This document shows positions 1-10,093 of a stretch of DNA of 64,000 nt, piece after piece. This stretch comes from Stutzerimonas stutzeri (GTDB lineage Bacteria > Pseudomonadota > Gammaproteobacteria > Pseudomonadales > Pseudomonadaceae), in NCBI RefSeq assembly GCF_024448695.1, contig NZ_JAMOHY010000009.1:49487-113486 (forward strand), in the 5' to 3' direction. The notes under the pieces were generated by a model that saw only the letters and a list, made by a program, of their open reading frames with translations, was not told the DNA's origin and ran no database searches. Both the position numbers and the translations under genes were made by a program. Within the stretch, counting starts at the first letter, position 1; the number at the start of each line of letters is the position of its first letter.

Positions 1-942
1 TACCAGAGGCCAACATTCTGCCGGGGCGCCGACAGCTCGCTTTCCAGGCCGTAGCTATGGCCCTGCGGGTTGACCCAGTGGCGACGGAAATCAAAACGCA
101 TGCGTGGCCCGACGTCGGTGGAAAAGCCCAGCCCAAGGCCCAGGGTGCGCGGGTCTCGCGTGGCCAGCTGGACTACCACAGGAATGCGCTGTTCCACGGC
201 ATTGGCCGGGTTGGCATCCACGCGAACACCTTCAAAATAACCGCTGGCCTGCATCGCCTGGTTGAGTTCGGCGACACGCTCCGAATCATAAGGCGTGCCG
301 GTCTCGAACGGCACCATGCGCGCCAAGAGATCAGGATCGAACGGCGAGTCACCCTCGAAACTCACCTCGCCCAACAGGTAACGCGGTCCGCTGTCGAAGA
401 TCAATTCGACATCGGCAACATTTTCCACCGGATCGATGGCCAGGCGCTGGTAGGCGAAGCGGCCATCGAAAAAACCGTAGCGCGAAGCCTGGTTGAGGAT
501 ACGCTGCTTGACCCCCTCATAGCGGCCATGATTGAGCACGGCGCCACTCTTGAGCATATCGCGCGGGACCTCAAAGGCGCTCAGCTGCGCCGCCGGCCCA
601 TCTACCCTCACATTGATGGCGCGCAATCGCACCGGTTCACCGCGCGCAATACGCAGCACCAGCCGGGGCTCGTCGCCCCCCAGCACTTCGGTTTCAATTG
701 TGGCGTTGTAGTAACCCAGCGCCTGCATGGCCTTTTCCGCCTGCTGTCGGGCGATGCGGCTGTAACGCAGCAATTCGCGCTCGTCTCGGTCACCCAGATC
801 ACCGATATGGTTTTCCACGTTCTCGCGCAAGGCGCGGCTGGAGGGCTCGATATTCACCTCCAGCCGCGCAGCGAAAGCAGATGATGCAACAAGCAGGGCA
901 AGGCCGGCCGTTACGAATCGGCCCATGAAAGAGATACGCATG
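1..942 (-). CDS. tamA: Translocation and assembly module protein TamA (C-terminus cut by window edge)
   Basis: Outer-membrane Omp85-family protein that works with TamB in inserting autotransporters and other outer-membrane proteins. Read on the minus strand, the protein begins MRISFMGRFVTAGLALL, a signal peptide ending near SSAFA, and continues through POTRA-like repeats (for example GYYNATIETEVLGG and YGFFDGRFAYQRL) into the first barrel strands (GLGLGFSTDVGPRMRFDFRRHW). The C-terminal barrel lies outside the window. An internal ATG at 927 is a possible start, but the ATG at 942 gives a better charged n-region. Transcribed divergently from xthA; tamB would be expected downstream, off the window. 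Confidence 0.9.
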
Positions 943-1118
943 GCGCGGAATGCTAGCACGGCATAAACCCAATCCTGGTAAGACAACAACGGCGCATACG
1001 ATGCAGATAGGCATCGGGAAGGATTCATCGCTGCCATTCACCGCTTGGACTGCTGGCAGCTGGGAGAATTCTCGACCATGAGGACTGCTAGAATCACGCT
1101 TTTTCCGGAGAGCCACTG

Positions 1119-1931
1119 ATGAAACTTGTTTCTTTCAATATCAATGGATTGCGGGCAAGGCCTCATCAGCTGGAGGCGATCATCGAAAAGCACCAGCCGG
1201 ACGTCATCGGCTTGCAGGAAACCAAGGTCGCCGACGAGCAGTTTCCCCAGGCAGCCATTGAGGCCCTGGGTTATCACGTGCACTACCACGGTCAGAAAGG
1301 CCATTACGGTGTTGCCTTGCTGTCGCGCCAGGCGCCGCTGGAAGTCCACAAGGGCTTTCCCGGTGATACCGACGAGTCGCAGAAGCGCTTTATCTGGGGA
1401 CGCTTCGCCGATGCCCAGGGGCAGTCGGTGACCGTCATGAACGGCTATTTTCCCCAGGGTGAAAGCCGCGATCATCCCACCAAATTCCCAGCCAAGACCC
1501 GGTTCTATGCCGACCTGCAGGCCCTGCTGGCAGAACGCTTCACCCCGGATCAGCAGGTGGCGATTATGGGCGACTTCAATATCTCGCCCCAGGATTGCGA
1601 TATCGGCATAGGTGAAGCGAACGCCAAACGCTGGCTGCGCACGGGCAAGTGCAGCTTTCTGCCGGAAGAGCGCGAGTGGCTGGCGCGGCTCAAGGGCTGG
1701 GGCCTGCAGGACAGCTTCCGCACACTCAACCCGGATGTCGTGGATCGCTTCAGCTGGTTCGACTACCGCAGCCGTGGTTTCGAGGATGATCCACGTCGCG
1801 GTCTGCGCATCGACTACATCCTGACCACCGCCAGCCTGCACCAACGGGTCGTTGACGCCGGGATGGACTACGACATCCGCAGCATGGAAAAACCTTCTGA
1901 TCATTGCCCGGTCTGGATTGACCTTCGCTGA
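1119..1931 (+). CDS. xthA: Exodeoxyribonuclease III
   Basis: Mg-dependent 3'-5' exonuclease and AP endonuclease of base-excision repair, cytoplasmic. The 270-aa length is normal. Family motifs are intact: N7 and E34 (LQETK), the GDFNI block in the middle, and the C-terminal [10 protein letters not shown] carrying the catalytic His. The ATG at 1119 follows TTTTTCCGGAGAGCCACTG, which gives a good ribosome binding site. It stands alone, divergent from tamA, with no partner in the next gene. Confidence 0.97.
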   Translation: MKLVSFNINGLRARPHQLEAIIEKHQPDVIGLQETKVADEQFPQAAIEALGYHVHYHGQKGHYGVALLSRQAPLEVHKGFPGDTDESQKRFIWGRFADAQGQSVTVMNGYFPQGESRDHPTKFPAKTRFYADLQALLAERFTPDQQVAIMGDFNISPQDCDIGIGEANAKRWLRTGKCSFLPEEREWLARLKGWGLQDSFRTLNPDVVDRFSWFDYRSRGFEDDPRRGLRIDYILTTASLHQRVVDAGMDYDIRSMEKPSDHCPVWIDLR

Positions 1932-2003
1932 TTGCAGTGGCTGTCACATAACAGTAACCAGAGACGCCTAACCTCCCCGCTTCTTTGACAGGGGAGTGTC
2001 TGG

Positions 2004-3374
2004 ATGAGGCTTTCAGCGACCTTGCGCAGCATCGGCATCCGGGCGCTGTGCCTTGGCTTTATTGGCATCTGGAATGCCGGCTCGCTCGCGGCAAACGCAA
2101 GCGAACTGGCGCTGACCAAGAGCAACGAAGTGTTGCGTATCCAGGGCTCGAATACGGTCGGTGCGAAACTGGCACCGATGCTGATCGCCGGGCTGTTCGA
2201 AGCCCGCGGCTTGCAGTCGGTGCGCATCGTGGCGACCGAGCACGAAAACGAGCAGCGCGTCATCGCCAGCAATGCCGCCGGCCGCACCTTTCATGCGCTG
2301 GTCGCCGCCCACGGCACCGGTACTGGCTTTGCGGGACTCAAGGATGGCTCTGCCGATCTGGCTGCGGCGTCGCGACCCATCAAGCAAAACGAATACGAAA
2401 GCCTGGCTGCACTCGGCGACCTGCGCGACTCCAGTGCCGAACAGGTCATCGCCATCGACGGCCTGGCGATCATCGTCCATCCCGATAACCCCATCGAAGC
2501 GCTCAGCGTCGAGCAGGTTGCCCGGCTGTTTTCCGGCGATATCGGCAACTGGCGAGAGCTGGGCGGCAGCGACCTGCCCGTTGAACTACATGCCCGCGAT
2601 GACCAGTCGGGCACCTATGACACCTTCAAGGAACTGGTGCTCGGCGCCCAGGGCAAAGCACTTTCTCCGGCAGCGGCCCGTTACGAATCTAATGATCAGC
2701 TTTCCAGCACCGTGAGCCTGCACCCTGGCGCCATCGGTTTCGTCGGCCTTGCTTCGATTGGCGACTCCAGGGCGCTGGCGATTGCCGATGGCGATTCGCT
2801 GCCCATGCTGCCTACCAGCGCCTCGGTGGCCACCGAGGACTATCCGCTGTCGCGACGCCTGTTCTTGTATGCCAACCCCGGCCTGCAATCGCAGTGGACA
2901 CGCGACTACCTCGCTTTCGTTCACAGCACCGCCGGCCAGGCCATTGTCGAGGCGTCCGGCTACATCGCGCAGACCATCGTTCCGATCACCCAGTCAGCGC
3001 AGGCGGACCTGCCACCAGCCTATCGACAGCTGGCCGCCGAAGCGCAGCGCCTGACCGTCAATTTTCGTTTCGCCGAAGGCAGCGCACAGCTGGACAACAA
3101 GGCCCAGCGTGATATCGGGCGGCTGGTTGACTACCTCAAAGCCAACGGCAAGAGCATGCGTTCGGCCGTACTGGTGGGTTTTGGCGATGACCGCAGCGAT
3201 CCGTCACGGGCCGAATTGCTGTCCAAGCTACGCGCCATGGCAGTCCGTCGTGAGCTGGTACGCGGCGGCATCCTGGTCAGGGAAATCGAGGGTCTGGGGG
3301 CACGACTGCCTGTAGCGGCCAATACCGGAATGGGCCGTATCAAGAACAGGCGCGTGGAAGTCTGGGTGTACTGA
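2004..3374 (+). CDS. PstS-like substrate-binding protein fused to an OmpA-like domain
   Basis: 456 aa. An N-terminal signal peptide (about residues 1-30) is followed by a PBP-like phosphate-binding domain (about 40-330). It has the PstS signature features LRIQGSNTVGAKLAP, DQSGTYDTFKELVL and a GAIGFVG block. The C-terminal ~110 residues form an OmpA/MotB peptidoglycan-binding domain (NFRFAEGSAQLDNKAQRDI ... GRIKNRRVEVWVY). The combination suggests a periplasmic protein tethered to peptidoglycan. No pst transporter genes are adjacent, so a scaffold, sensor or phosphate-scavenging role is as likely as uptake. The ATG at 2004 lies about 70 bp after xthA, preceded by a GGGGAGTG ribosome-binding site. 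Confidence 0.85.
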   Translation: MRLSATLRSIGIRALCLGFIGIWNAGSLAANASELALTKSNEVLRIQGSNTVGAKLAPMLIAGLFEARGLQSVRIVATEHENEQRVIASNAAGRTFHALVAAHGTGTGFAGLKDGSADLAAASRPIKQNEYESLAALGDLRDSSAEQVIAIDGLAIIVHPDNPIEALSVEQVARLFSGDIGNWRELGGSDLPVELHARDDQSGTYDTFKELVLGAQGKALSPAAARYESNDQLSSTVSLHPGAIGFVGLASIGDSRALAIADGDSLPMLPTSASVATEDYPLSRRLFLYANPGLQSQWTRDYLAFVHSTAGQAIVEASGYIAQTIVPITQSAQADLPPAYRQLAAEAQRLTVNFRFAEGSAQLDNKAQRDIGRLVDYLKANGKSMRSAVLVGFGDDRSDPSRAELLSKLRAMAVRRELVRGGILVREIEGLGARLPVAANTGMGRIKNRRVEVWVY

Positions 3375-3496
3375 CCGCTGCAGGAGATGTCGCCACAAGA
3401 ACAGACCATAATTTGCACAGACTATTTTCATGGTGCACATTCATTCATAAGCGATATATGATCGACGCAAATATCCCAGCCGGAGTGCCTGCGGAA

Positions 3497-4405
3497 ATGA
3501 ACCTGCACAAGGTCGATCTCAATCTGTTCATCGTCTTCGACGCCATCTACACCGAAGCCAACCTGACCCGTGCGGGACAGATAGTCGGCATCACCCAGCC
3601 TGCTGTCTCCAATGCCCTGGCTCGTTTGCGCGAGACCTTCAATGACCCCCTGTTCGTGCGCACCGCCCAAGGCATGGTGCCGACGCCGATGGCGCAGAAC
3701 ATCATCGGCCCGGTGCGCAATGCATTGCAGCTGTTGCGGGTGTCAGTACAGGAAAGCCGTACCTTCAACCCGCTGCAGGCGAACAAGACCTTCCGCATCA
3801 GCATGACCGACCTGACCGAGGCAGTGATCTTCCCGCCTCTGTTTCAGCGTCTGCGCCGCCTGGCGCCAAACGTCAAGATCGAAAGCATGCTGGCCAAGCG
3901 CCGGGAAACCACCAAGGAACTGGCAGCCGGACGGCTGGACTTCGCCATGGACGCCCCGCTCAACACCGACCCGCAGGTACGCCACGTCAAGCTGCTGGAG
4001 GACCGCTATATCTGCGCCATGCGCCGCGGTCATCCGCTGGCGAAGGACAAGCTGAGCATCGAGCAATACCTGTCGCTGTCGCACATCCACATTTCCAGCC
4101 GCCGCAGCGGCCTGGGCATGGTTGACCTGGCGCTGGGCAAGATGGGCCTGCAACGCCGGATCGCCCTGCGCTCACAGCATTACATGATGGCAACGCAAGT
4201 CATCCCGCACACCGATATGGCGGTTACGGTGCCGGAGCGCTTCGCCCTTCGCCACGACCTGCACCAGGCCATTCTGCCGGTGGACATCCCTCCACTGGAA
4301 ACCCATATCTATTGGCACGAAAGCACCGATCAGGACCCGGCCAACCGCTGGATGCGCGAACAGTTGATCGAGATCGCCCAGCAGGTCACCGCGCAGGCGC
4401 AGTAG
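3497..4405 (+). CDS. LysR-family transcriptional regulator
   Basis: 302 aa from the ATG at 3497; an upstream in-frame start at 3413 would add 28 residues with no family resemblance. The winged HTH spans about residues 5-65 (DLNLFIVFDAIYTEANLTRA ... ITQPAVSNALARLR, then DPLFVRTAQGMVPT). This N-terminus is of the NodD/LeuO-type LysR subgroup. The remainder is the periplasmic-binding-like effector domain. The ligand and targets are unknown. It has no divergently transcribed partner; ppiC follows in the same direction 77 bp downstream. Confidence 0.9.
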   Translation: MNLHKVDLNLFIVFDAIYTEANLTRAGQIVGITQPAVSNALARLRETFNDPLFVRTAQGMVPTPMAQNIIGPVRNALQLLRVSVQESRTFNPLQANKTFRISMTDLTEAVIFPPLFQRLRRLAPNVKIESMLAKRRETTKELAAGRLDFAMDAPLNTDPQVRHVKLLEDRYICAMRRGHPLAKDKLSIEQYLSLSHIHISSRRSGLGMVDLALGKMGLQRRIALRSQHYMMATQVIPHTDMAVTVPERFALRHDLHQAILPVDIPPLETHIYWHESTDQDPANRWMREQLIEIAQQVTAQAQ

Positions 4406-4482
4406 GCCTCGGCAAACGAACTCAGGGCAGCGCTGCAACGCGCCATTGTCTACAATGGCCGGCGCATCCGAGGAGACCTGCA

Positions 4483-4761
4483 ATGCCCAAAGCCATGGCC
4501 CGCCATATTCTGGTAAAGACCGAAGCCGAAGCCGCGCAACTGAAGAAGCGCATCGCCAGTGGCGAGGCCTTTGATGTGCTGGCGAAGAAACACTCGACCT
4601 GCCCTTCCGGCAAGCGCGGTGGTGACCTGGGCGAAGTACGCCCCGGCCAGATGGTGCACAGCATCGACCAGGTGATCTTCAAAAAACCGCTACGCGAGGT
4701 GCATGGGCCGGTGAAGAGCCAGTTTGGTTATCACCTGGTGCAAGTGTTCTATCGGGATTGA
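4483..4761 (+). CDS. ppiC: Peptidylprolyl isomerase PpiC, single-domain parvulin
   Basis: Cytoplasmic prolyl cis-trans isomerase of 92 aa, a complete single parvulin domain with no signal peptide. Typical blocks are ARHILVKTEAEA, GGDLGEVRPGQMV, and the terminal FGYHLVQVFYRD. The start is set by AGGAGACCTGCAATG. Its 3' end overlaps the convergent ZapE-like gene by 13 bp. Confidence 0.95.
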   Translation: MPKAMARHILVKTEAEAAQLKKRIASGEAFDVLAKKHSTCPSGKRGGDLGEVRPGQMVHSIDQVIFKKPLREVHGPVKSQFGYHLVQVFYRD

Positions 4762-5888
4762 TGGTGCGCCATTGCGAAGCGCTGCAGCTGCATCTCCTGC
4801 AGCCGGCTCAATGTGCGGCGGAAGGCAAATGACAGATAGCCCTGGGTATAAAGTTCGTCCAGTGGCACCTGCGCCTGCAGATACAGCGGTATCTGGCGGT
4901 CGTAACACTCGTCCACCAGCGCGATAAAGCGCCGGACGGCATCGTCCCGCGCAGCCAGTTTCGGCAGTTCGCGATCCCCTGCTGCCACCCGCGTGGCGGC
5001 ATCCTCGGTGCCGCGGGCGATACGCCCTTCGCGCGGCGCGCTGCCAAGCTGCGGCACCTCACTGAGCATGATCGTGGAGAATCGGTCGCACAGCTCGATG
5101 AAATCCAGCGCTGAAAACGGTTGCTCGCACAGGTCGGCAAAACGGCACCAGATAACCGATCCGCTGCAACGTGCCACCTGCAAGGAACGCCTGCCGAGAA
5201 CCACCGGCGAGGCGCTATACGCAGCACCTGCCAGCTCATCGAATGCCGCCTGCAATGCCGTGTTATCGCTGTCCACGTCGGCCACCCAGTACCGCTGAAG
5301 CGCAGCACCGGGACGCAGGCGATGATCCGCACCGCCATCCACGCTCACCACCTGCATATGACGTACGATGGCCTCAATGGCGGGCATGAAGCGATCACGA
5401 TTGAAGCCATCGGCATACAGCTGCTGCGGCGGCTGATTGGAGGTCGCCACGATGACTACACCCTGCTCGAACAGGACCTGGAACAGGCGTCCAAGGATGA
5501 TCGCATCGCCGATATCCCCAACGAACAGTTCATCGAAACACAGCACGCGAATCTCCTCACCCAGTTCACGGGCAAGAGCCTGCAGCGGATCGGCGGTGCC
5601 ATTGAGCTGGAACAGGCGGATATGCACCCAGCGCATAAAGTGATGAAAATGCTGCCGGCGCGATGGCACCCTCAGGCTGCCGTGAAACATGTCCATCAGC
5701 CAGGTCTTGCCACGCCCAACCGGCCCCCAGAGATACACCCCTGCCGGCTCAGTGTCGCCTCCGATTCGATGCAGGCTTTCATGGCAGCGCTGTAACGACT
5801 CGACAGCATGCAACTGCGCTGCATCGCTGACGAATCCCTCGCGGGCTACTGCTTGCTGGTAAAGCACACGCGGAGACGGGTGTTTCAT
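4749..5888 (-). CDS. zapE: AFG1/ZapE-family ATPase
   Basis: P-loop ATPase of the AFG1/ZapE family; ZapE interacts with FtsZ during division under stress in E. coli. 379 aa from the ATG at 5888 (MKHPSPRVLYQQAV). Walker A is GPVGRGKTWLMD with Lys61, Walker B is VLCFDELFVGDIGDA, and TSNQPP is the sensor-type motif. Some pseudomonads carry more than one AFG1-like gene, so this may be a paralogue rather than the division-linked copy. Longer in-frame starts upstream (to 5975) lack family similarity. Tail-to-tail overlap with ppiC. Confidence 0.85.
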   Translation of the reverse strand: MKHPSPRVLYQQAVAREGFVSDAAQLHAVESLQRCHESLHRIGGDTEPAGVYLWGPVGRGKTWLMDMFHGSLRVPSRRQHFHHFMRWVHIRLFQLNGTADPLQALARELGEEIRVLCFDELFVGDIGDAIILGRLFQVLFEQGVVIVATSNQPPQQLYADGFNRDRFMPAIEAIVRHMQVVSVDGGADHRLRPGAALQRYWVADVDSDNTALQAAFDELAGAAYSASPVVLGRRSLQVARCSGSVIWCRFADLCEQPFSALDFIELCDRFSTIMLSEVPQLGSAPREGRIARGTEDAATRVAAGDRELPKLAARDDAVRRFIALVDECYDRQIPLYLQAQVPLDELYTQGYLSFAFRRTLSRLQEMQLQRFAMAHHQSR

Positions 5889-6070
5889 GGCACCGGCCAT
5901 CTGAAAAGACAGCCGCGATGGTAGCGCGAACAGCAGCTGCTTGCCCCTCGGCTCTGTCAGTTGGCACGCAAGCACACTACAATAGCGGCCCTTTTTAGCC
6001 CGCGTGCCTGCTCGAACCTCTCTCTGGACACGCTACCGGGCCGTTTCATTCTTTTCCCTGGAAAAATGCC

Positions 6071-7660
6071 TTGATCTCCACCGCTAACATCACCATGCAG
6101 TTCGGCGCCAAGCCGCTGTTCGAAAACGTTTCCGTCAAGTTCGGCAACGGCAATCGCTACGGCCTGATCGGCGCCAACGGCTGCGGCAAGTCCACCTTCA
6201 TGAAGATCCTCGGTGGCGATCTCGAGCCGTCCGGCGGTCAAGTCATGCTCGAACCCAATGTGCGTCTGGGCAAGCTGCGCCAGGATCAGTTCGCCTACGA
6301 GGACTTCAGTGTCATCGACACCGTGATCATGGGTCATGAGGAACTGTGGAAGGTCAAAGCCGAGCGCGAACGCATCTATTCGTTGCCGGAAATGAGTGAA
6401 GAGGACGGCATGGCGGTAGCCGAGCTGGAAACCGAGTTCGCCGAGCTGGACGGTTACACGGCCGAATCCCGAGCCGGCGAGCTGCTGCTGGGCCTGGGCA
6501 TTCCGCTGGAACAGCATTTCGGCCTGATGAGCGAAGTGGCGCCAGGCTGGAAGCTGCGCGTATTGCTGGCGCAAGCGCTGTTCTCCGACCCGGAAGTGCT
6601 GCTGCTGGACGAGCCGACCAACCACCTGGACATCAACACCATCCGCTGGTTGGAAAGCATTCTCACGGTGCGCAACAGCACCATGATCATCATTTCCCAC
6701 GACCGCCACTTCCTGAACTCGGTCTGCACCCATATGGCTGACCTGGATTATGGCGAGCTGCGCCTGTTCCCTGGCAACTACGACGAATACATGACGGCTG
6801 CCACCCAGAGTCGCGAGCGTCTGCTGTCGGACAACGCCAAGAAGAAAGCGCAGATCGCCGAGTTGCAGACCTTCGTCAGCCGCTTCTCGGCCAACGCCTC
6901 GAAAGCCAAACAGGCCACGTCGCGCGCCAAGCTGATCGACAAGATCCAGCTCGATGAAGTCAAGCCGTCCAGCCGTATCAGTCCCTTCATTCGCTTCGAA
7001 CAGACCAAGAAGCTGCATCGCCAGGCCGTGACGGTGGAAAACATGGCCAAGGGCTTCGATGGCAAGCCGCTGTTCAAGAACTTCAGCTTTACCGTGGAAG
7101 CCGGCGAGCGCGTCGCCATCATCGGCCCCAACGGCATCGGCAAGACCACCCTGCTACGCACCCTGGTGGGCGAACTCAAGCCGGATACCGGCTCGGTGAA
7201 ATGGACCGAAAGCGCGGAAGTCGGCTATTACGCGCAGGATCATGCGGACGACTTTGAAGACGACATGACCCTGTTCGACTGGATGGGCCGCTGGACCCAG
7301 GGCGGCGAGCAACTGGTGCGTGGCACGCTGGGACGCATGCTGTTTTCCAATGACGAGATTCTGAAATCGGTCCGGGTGATTTCCGGTGGCGAGCAGGGCC
7401 GTATGCTGTTCGGCAAACTGATCCTGCAAAAACCCAATGTGCTGGTGATGGACGAACCGACCAACCACCTGGACATGGAGTCCATCGAAGCGCTGAACCT
7501 GGCGCTGGAAAATTATCCGGGCACGCTGATTTTCGTCAGCCATGACCGCGAGTTCGTCAGCTCCCTGGCCACGCGCATCATCGAATTGTCCGATTCGGGT
7601 GTGACCGACTTCAGCGGCACCTACGATGATTACCTGCGCAGCCAGGGCGTGCTGGTCTGA
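6071..7660 (+). CDS. ybiT: ABC-F translation factor, YbiT type
   Basis: Soluble protein with two ATPase domains of the ABC-F class, which act on the ribosome rather than in transport. 529 aa, the length of E. coli YbiT. The first domain has GANGCGKST and [11 protein letters not shown]; the second has GPNGIGKTT and [11 protein letters not shown]; both signature motifs are present. The gene uses a TTG start at 6071: the protein aligns from residue 1 with YbiT ([11 protein letters not shown] against LVSSNVTMQFG), and the only nearby ATG (6066) is out of frame and stops after two codons. No transmembrane segments. Confidence 0.95.
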   Translation: MISTANITMQFGAKPLFENVSVKFGNGNRYGLIGANGCGKSTFMKILGGDLEPSGGQVMLEPNVRLGKLRQDQFAYEDFSVIDTVIMGHEELWKVKAERERIYSLPEMSEEDGMAVAELETEFAELDGYTAESRAGELLLGLGIPLEQHFGLMSEVAPGWKLRVLLAQALFSDPEVLLLDEPTNHLDINTIRWLESILTVRNSTMIIISHDRHFLNSVCTHMADLDYGELRLFPGNYDEYMTAATQSRERLLSDNAKKKAQIAELQTFVSRFSANASKAKQATSRAKLIDKIQLDEVKPSSRISPFIRFEQTKKLHRQAVTVENMAKGFDGKPLFKNFSFTVEAGERVAIIGPNGIGKTTLLRTLVGELKPDTGSVKWTESAEVGYYAQDHADDFEDDMTLFDWMGRWTQGGEQLVRGTLGRMLFSNDEILKSVRVISGGEQGRMLFGKLILQKPNVLVMDEPTNHLDMESIEALNLALENYPGTLIFVSHDREFVSSLATRIIELSDSGVTDFSGTYDDYLRSQGVLV

Positions 7661-7683
7661 TCCCTTCGTCCGCGCGTTCCGGT

Positions 7684-8061
7684 CTATTTGACCAGCGCGC
7701 GGGCACCTTCCAGATAAGCCTTGCCGCGAGTCTTGACGACTTCAGGCTTGTCCGTCTCGGACGCAATATGCACCTCTTCCAGCAATGCTGCGGTGGTTTC
7801 CAGATCAGCCTGGATTCTCTGTAACGCATTCTCCAGGGTATAAGTCAGCTGGTGGATCTCATGCATGTCCATCGCTGTCAGCTCATCCTTGGCCAGGATC
7901 GCTTCAAGCTTGGGGTTGTATTCGTTCAGGTTGACGGTCGCCTGCTGCGTGCTTGCTGAAGGCTCGCCCTTATAGTGAGCCGGCCGGGGACTCTCAGCCC
8001 AGCTGGCGGTACTCAGGACGAGGACAATAGCCCCTGTGATCAGGCGAAATGAAGTCTGCAT
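7684..8061 (-). CDS. Small secreted protein of unknown function (DUF6746-like)
   Basis: 125 aa from the ATG at 8061, chosen because AAGAGAACATCA precedes it; a start at 8079 would lengthen the n-region. A signal peptide ends near STASWA. The mature part is about 100 residues, acidic and helical, with a heptad-like stretch (YTLENALQRIQADLETTAALLEEVH) suggesting a helical bundle in the periplasm. It resembles small periplasmic helical proteins common in pseudomonads. Convergent with ybiT, divergent from the TlpA-like gene. Confidence 0.65.
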   Translation of the reverse strand: MQTSFRLITGAIVLVLSTASWAESPRPAHYKGEPSASTQQATVNLNEYNPKLEAILAKDELTAMDMHEIHQLTYTLENALQRIQADLETTAALLEEVHIASETDKPEVVKTRGKAYLEGARALVK

Positions 8062-8250
8062 TGATGTTCTCTTGGTCATTGATAAGGTGCGGAAAACATA
8101 GCGCCAATGAAAACTATTCGCAATCAAACACACTGATACAAAGCGCGTCCCAATGTCGCAACATCCTGCGACCCACCCGCCACACGCCACCGTCTCGTGC
8201 AAGGTAAAGTGCCCGTCCGTCCCGACAGGCAGCCATGAAGGAACACGACG

Positions 8251-9084
8251 ATGCTCACCCTGAATATTGGCCCACTGGTGCTTGGCATACCGCAGCTGTT
8301 GCTGGTGGTCAGCCTGCTTCTGGCGATGCTGACTGGCTGGTGGGTGGGGCGGCGGCGCCAGCAAAATCCCGAGCGGCAGGTGTTTCGTCTTCTACTGCTG
8401 GCTCTGGTGGTGGCGCGACTGGCCTTCGTGGCGGTGTATTTCGAGGCATTCAGCGACAACTGGTGGGGCATGCTGGATATCCGTGACGGCGGCTTTATCC
8501 CCTGGCCCGGCATCCTCGCTGCGCTGCTGGCCGGTGGCTGGCTGCTCTGGCGCAACGCTGATCTGCGCAAGCCATTGGCCGCTGCGCTGGCCGTGGGCGT
8601 GCTCAGCTGGGGTTTTACCAACCTTGGCTGGCACGCCTTCGAACAGGGCACGCGCCTGCCGGAAATGGCGCTGCGTGACATTTCAGGTGCACCGGTCAAC
8701 CTGGAGGACTACACCGGCAAGCCGTTGGTGATCAACCTCTGGGCCACCTGGTGTCCGCCCTGCCGACGGGAAATGCCGGTACTGGCTGAAGCCCAGGAAA
8801 ACCACGATGAATTTGTCTTCCTGTTCGTCAACCAGGGCGAGGGGGAAGGTGAAATTGAACGCTTCCTGCAGGGCAGCGGCCTCGATCTGCGCAATCTGCT
8901 GATCGACAGCGGCGGCCGGCTCGGCCAGCACGTCGGTTCACAGGCCCTGCCGACAACGCTGTTCTATGATGCTCAAGGCCGGCAAGTGGGCGCCCATCTG
9001 GGTGAACTGTCGCGCGCCAGCCTGTCTCAGGCTCTGAAAGCCCTGCAACCCGCCCCACTCGTTCATGGTCAACAACCGCGCTAA
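8251..9084 (+). CDS. Membrane-anchored TlpA/ResA-like thiol-disulfide oxidoreductase
   Basis: 277 aa. The N-terminal ~130 residues contain about four hydrophobic segments with some likeness to the N-terminal part of Lgt-type membrane proteins. The C-terminal ~145 residues are a TlpA-like thioredoxin fold with the active site WATWCPPCRREMP and the cis-Pro loop ALPTTLF. It probably reduces disulfides in the periplasm, for example in cytochrome c maturation or sulfur metabolism. The neighbouring sulfur genes make the latter attractive, but that is inference. The start is the ATG after GAACACGACG. Confidence 0.85.
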   Translation: MLTLNIGPLVLGIPQLLLVVSLLLAMLTGWWVGRRRQQNPERQVFRLLLLALVVARLAFVAVYFEAFSDNWWGMLDIRDGGFIPWPGILAALLAGGWLLWRNADLRKPLAAALAVGVLSWGFTNLGWHAFEQGTRLPEMALRDISGAPVNLEDYTGKPLVINLWATWCPPCRREMPVLAEAQENHDEFVFLFVNQGEGEGEIERFLQGSGLDLRNLLIDSGGRLGQHVGSQALPTTLFYDAQGRQVGAHLGELSRASLSQALKALQPAPLVHGQQPR

Positions 9085-9164
9085 TAACCAAAAAAACTAA
9101 GCATAGAAGCCAAATAACAACTCATTGGTAGTCTTCAACGCGCCGCTGGGCTAGCATTCCCAAA

Positions 9165-9180
9165 ATACCCCTAAGGGTAT
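9165..9180. promoter_or_regulatory. Perfect inverted repeat resembling a CsoR/CstR-family operator
   Basis: ATACCC-CTAA-GGGTAT, 25 bp before the start of the persulfide dioxygenase-like gene. CsoR-type repressors, including the persulfide sensor CstR, bind pseudo-palindromes of the form TACCC...GGGTA. The position and the sulfur genes downstream suggest a persulfide-responsive switch. No CsoR-family gene is in the window. Confidence 0.5.
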
Positions 9181-9204
9181 GGACAGACACAGGAGCCCAG
9201 CCAG

Positions 9205-10068
9205 ATGAAAGCCTGCATCGAAGCCTTTTTCGACCCCAACACTTCAACCTGGAGTTATGTGGTCAGCGATCCGGCTACCCGTCAGTGCGCGCTGATCGAC
9301 ACGGTGCTGGACTACGATCCGGCATCCGGTCGGACCGCATTGCACAGCGCCGAGAGACTGGCCGCGCATGTCTGTCAGCACGACCTGAGCGTACAGTGGA
9401 TTCTCGAAACCCACGTACACGCCGATCACCTCAGCGCCGCACCTTGGCTCCAGGAACGGCTTGGCGGCACGCTCGCCATCGGCAACCACATCACCCAGGT
9501 GCAGGAAGTCTTCGGCACACTGTTCCATGCAGAAGATGGTTTCGCCACCGATGGCAGCCAATTCGACCAACTCTTCAGCGATGGTGAAGCCTTTCAGGTC
9601 GGCAATCTGCCAGCGCGCGCCATCCATACACCCGGCCATACGCCGGCCTGCATGAGTTACCTGATCGGCGACGCGCTCTTCGTCGGCGACACCCTGTTCA
9701 TGCCCGATTACGGCACCGCGCGCTGCGACTTTCCCGGAGGCGATGCGCGCACCCTGTATCGATCGATCCGCAAACTGTTCGAATTGCCGGACGAAACACG
9801 CGTGTTTCTGTGCCACGATTACCTCGCACCCGGACGCGATGAACATCATTACGAAACCACGATAGGCGCATCACGGCGGGACAATATCCATATCCATAAC
9901 GGCATCAGCGAAGACGAATTCGTCGCCATGCGCACTGCCCGCGATGCCACACTCGACATGCCGGCGCTGATCCTGCCTTCGGTGCAGGTCAACATGCGCG
10001 CAGGTGAGCTGCCACCAGCCGAAGCCAACGGCGTGCAATACCTGAAGATCCCACTTAACCGGCTGTAA
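9205..10068 (+). CDS. MBL-fold persulfide dioxygenase-like hydrolase (ETHE1/Blh group)
   Basis: 287 aa. Members of this group oxidise glutathione persulfide to sulfite with a mononuclear iron. The metal motif is THVHADH (His70, His72, Asp74, His75). It is followed by HTPGHTPACMSY, GDTLFMPDYGTARCDFPGGDA and CHDY, all typical of the bacterial persulfide dioxygenase branch rather than glyoxalase II. No fused rhodanese or DUF442 domain; a rhodanese is encoded two genes downstream. First gene of a three-gene sulfur operon. The start is supported by AGGAGCCCAGCCAG. Confidence 0.85.
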   Translation: MKACIEAFFDPNTSTWSYVVSDPATRQCALIDTVLDYDPASGRTALHSAERLAAHVCQHDLSVQWILETHVHADHLSAAPWLQERLGGTLAIGNHITQVQEVFGTLFHAEDGFATDGSQFDQLFSDGEAFQVGNLPARAIHTPGHTPACMSYLIGDALFVGDTLFMPDYGTARCDFPGGDARTLYRSIRKLFELPDETRVFLCHDYLAPGRDEHHYETTIGASRRDNIHIHNGISEDEFVAMRTARDATLDMPALILPSVQVNMRAGELPPAEANGVQYLKIPLNRL

Positions 10069-10093
10069 CCATGACAGCGAATCCCCTCCTTCG

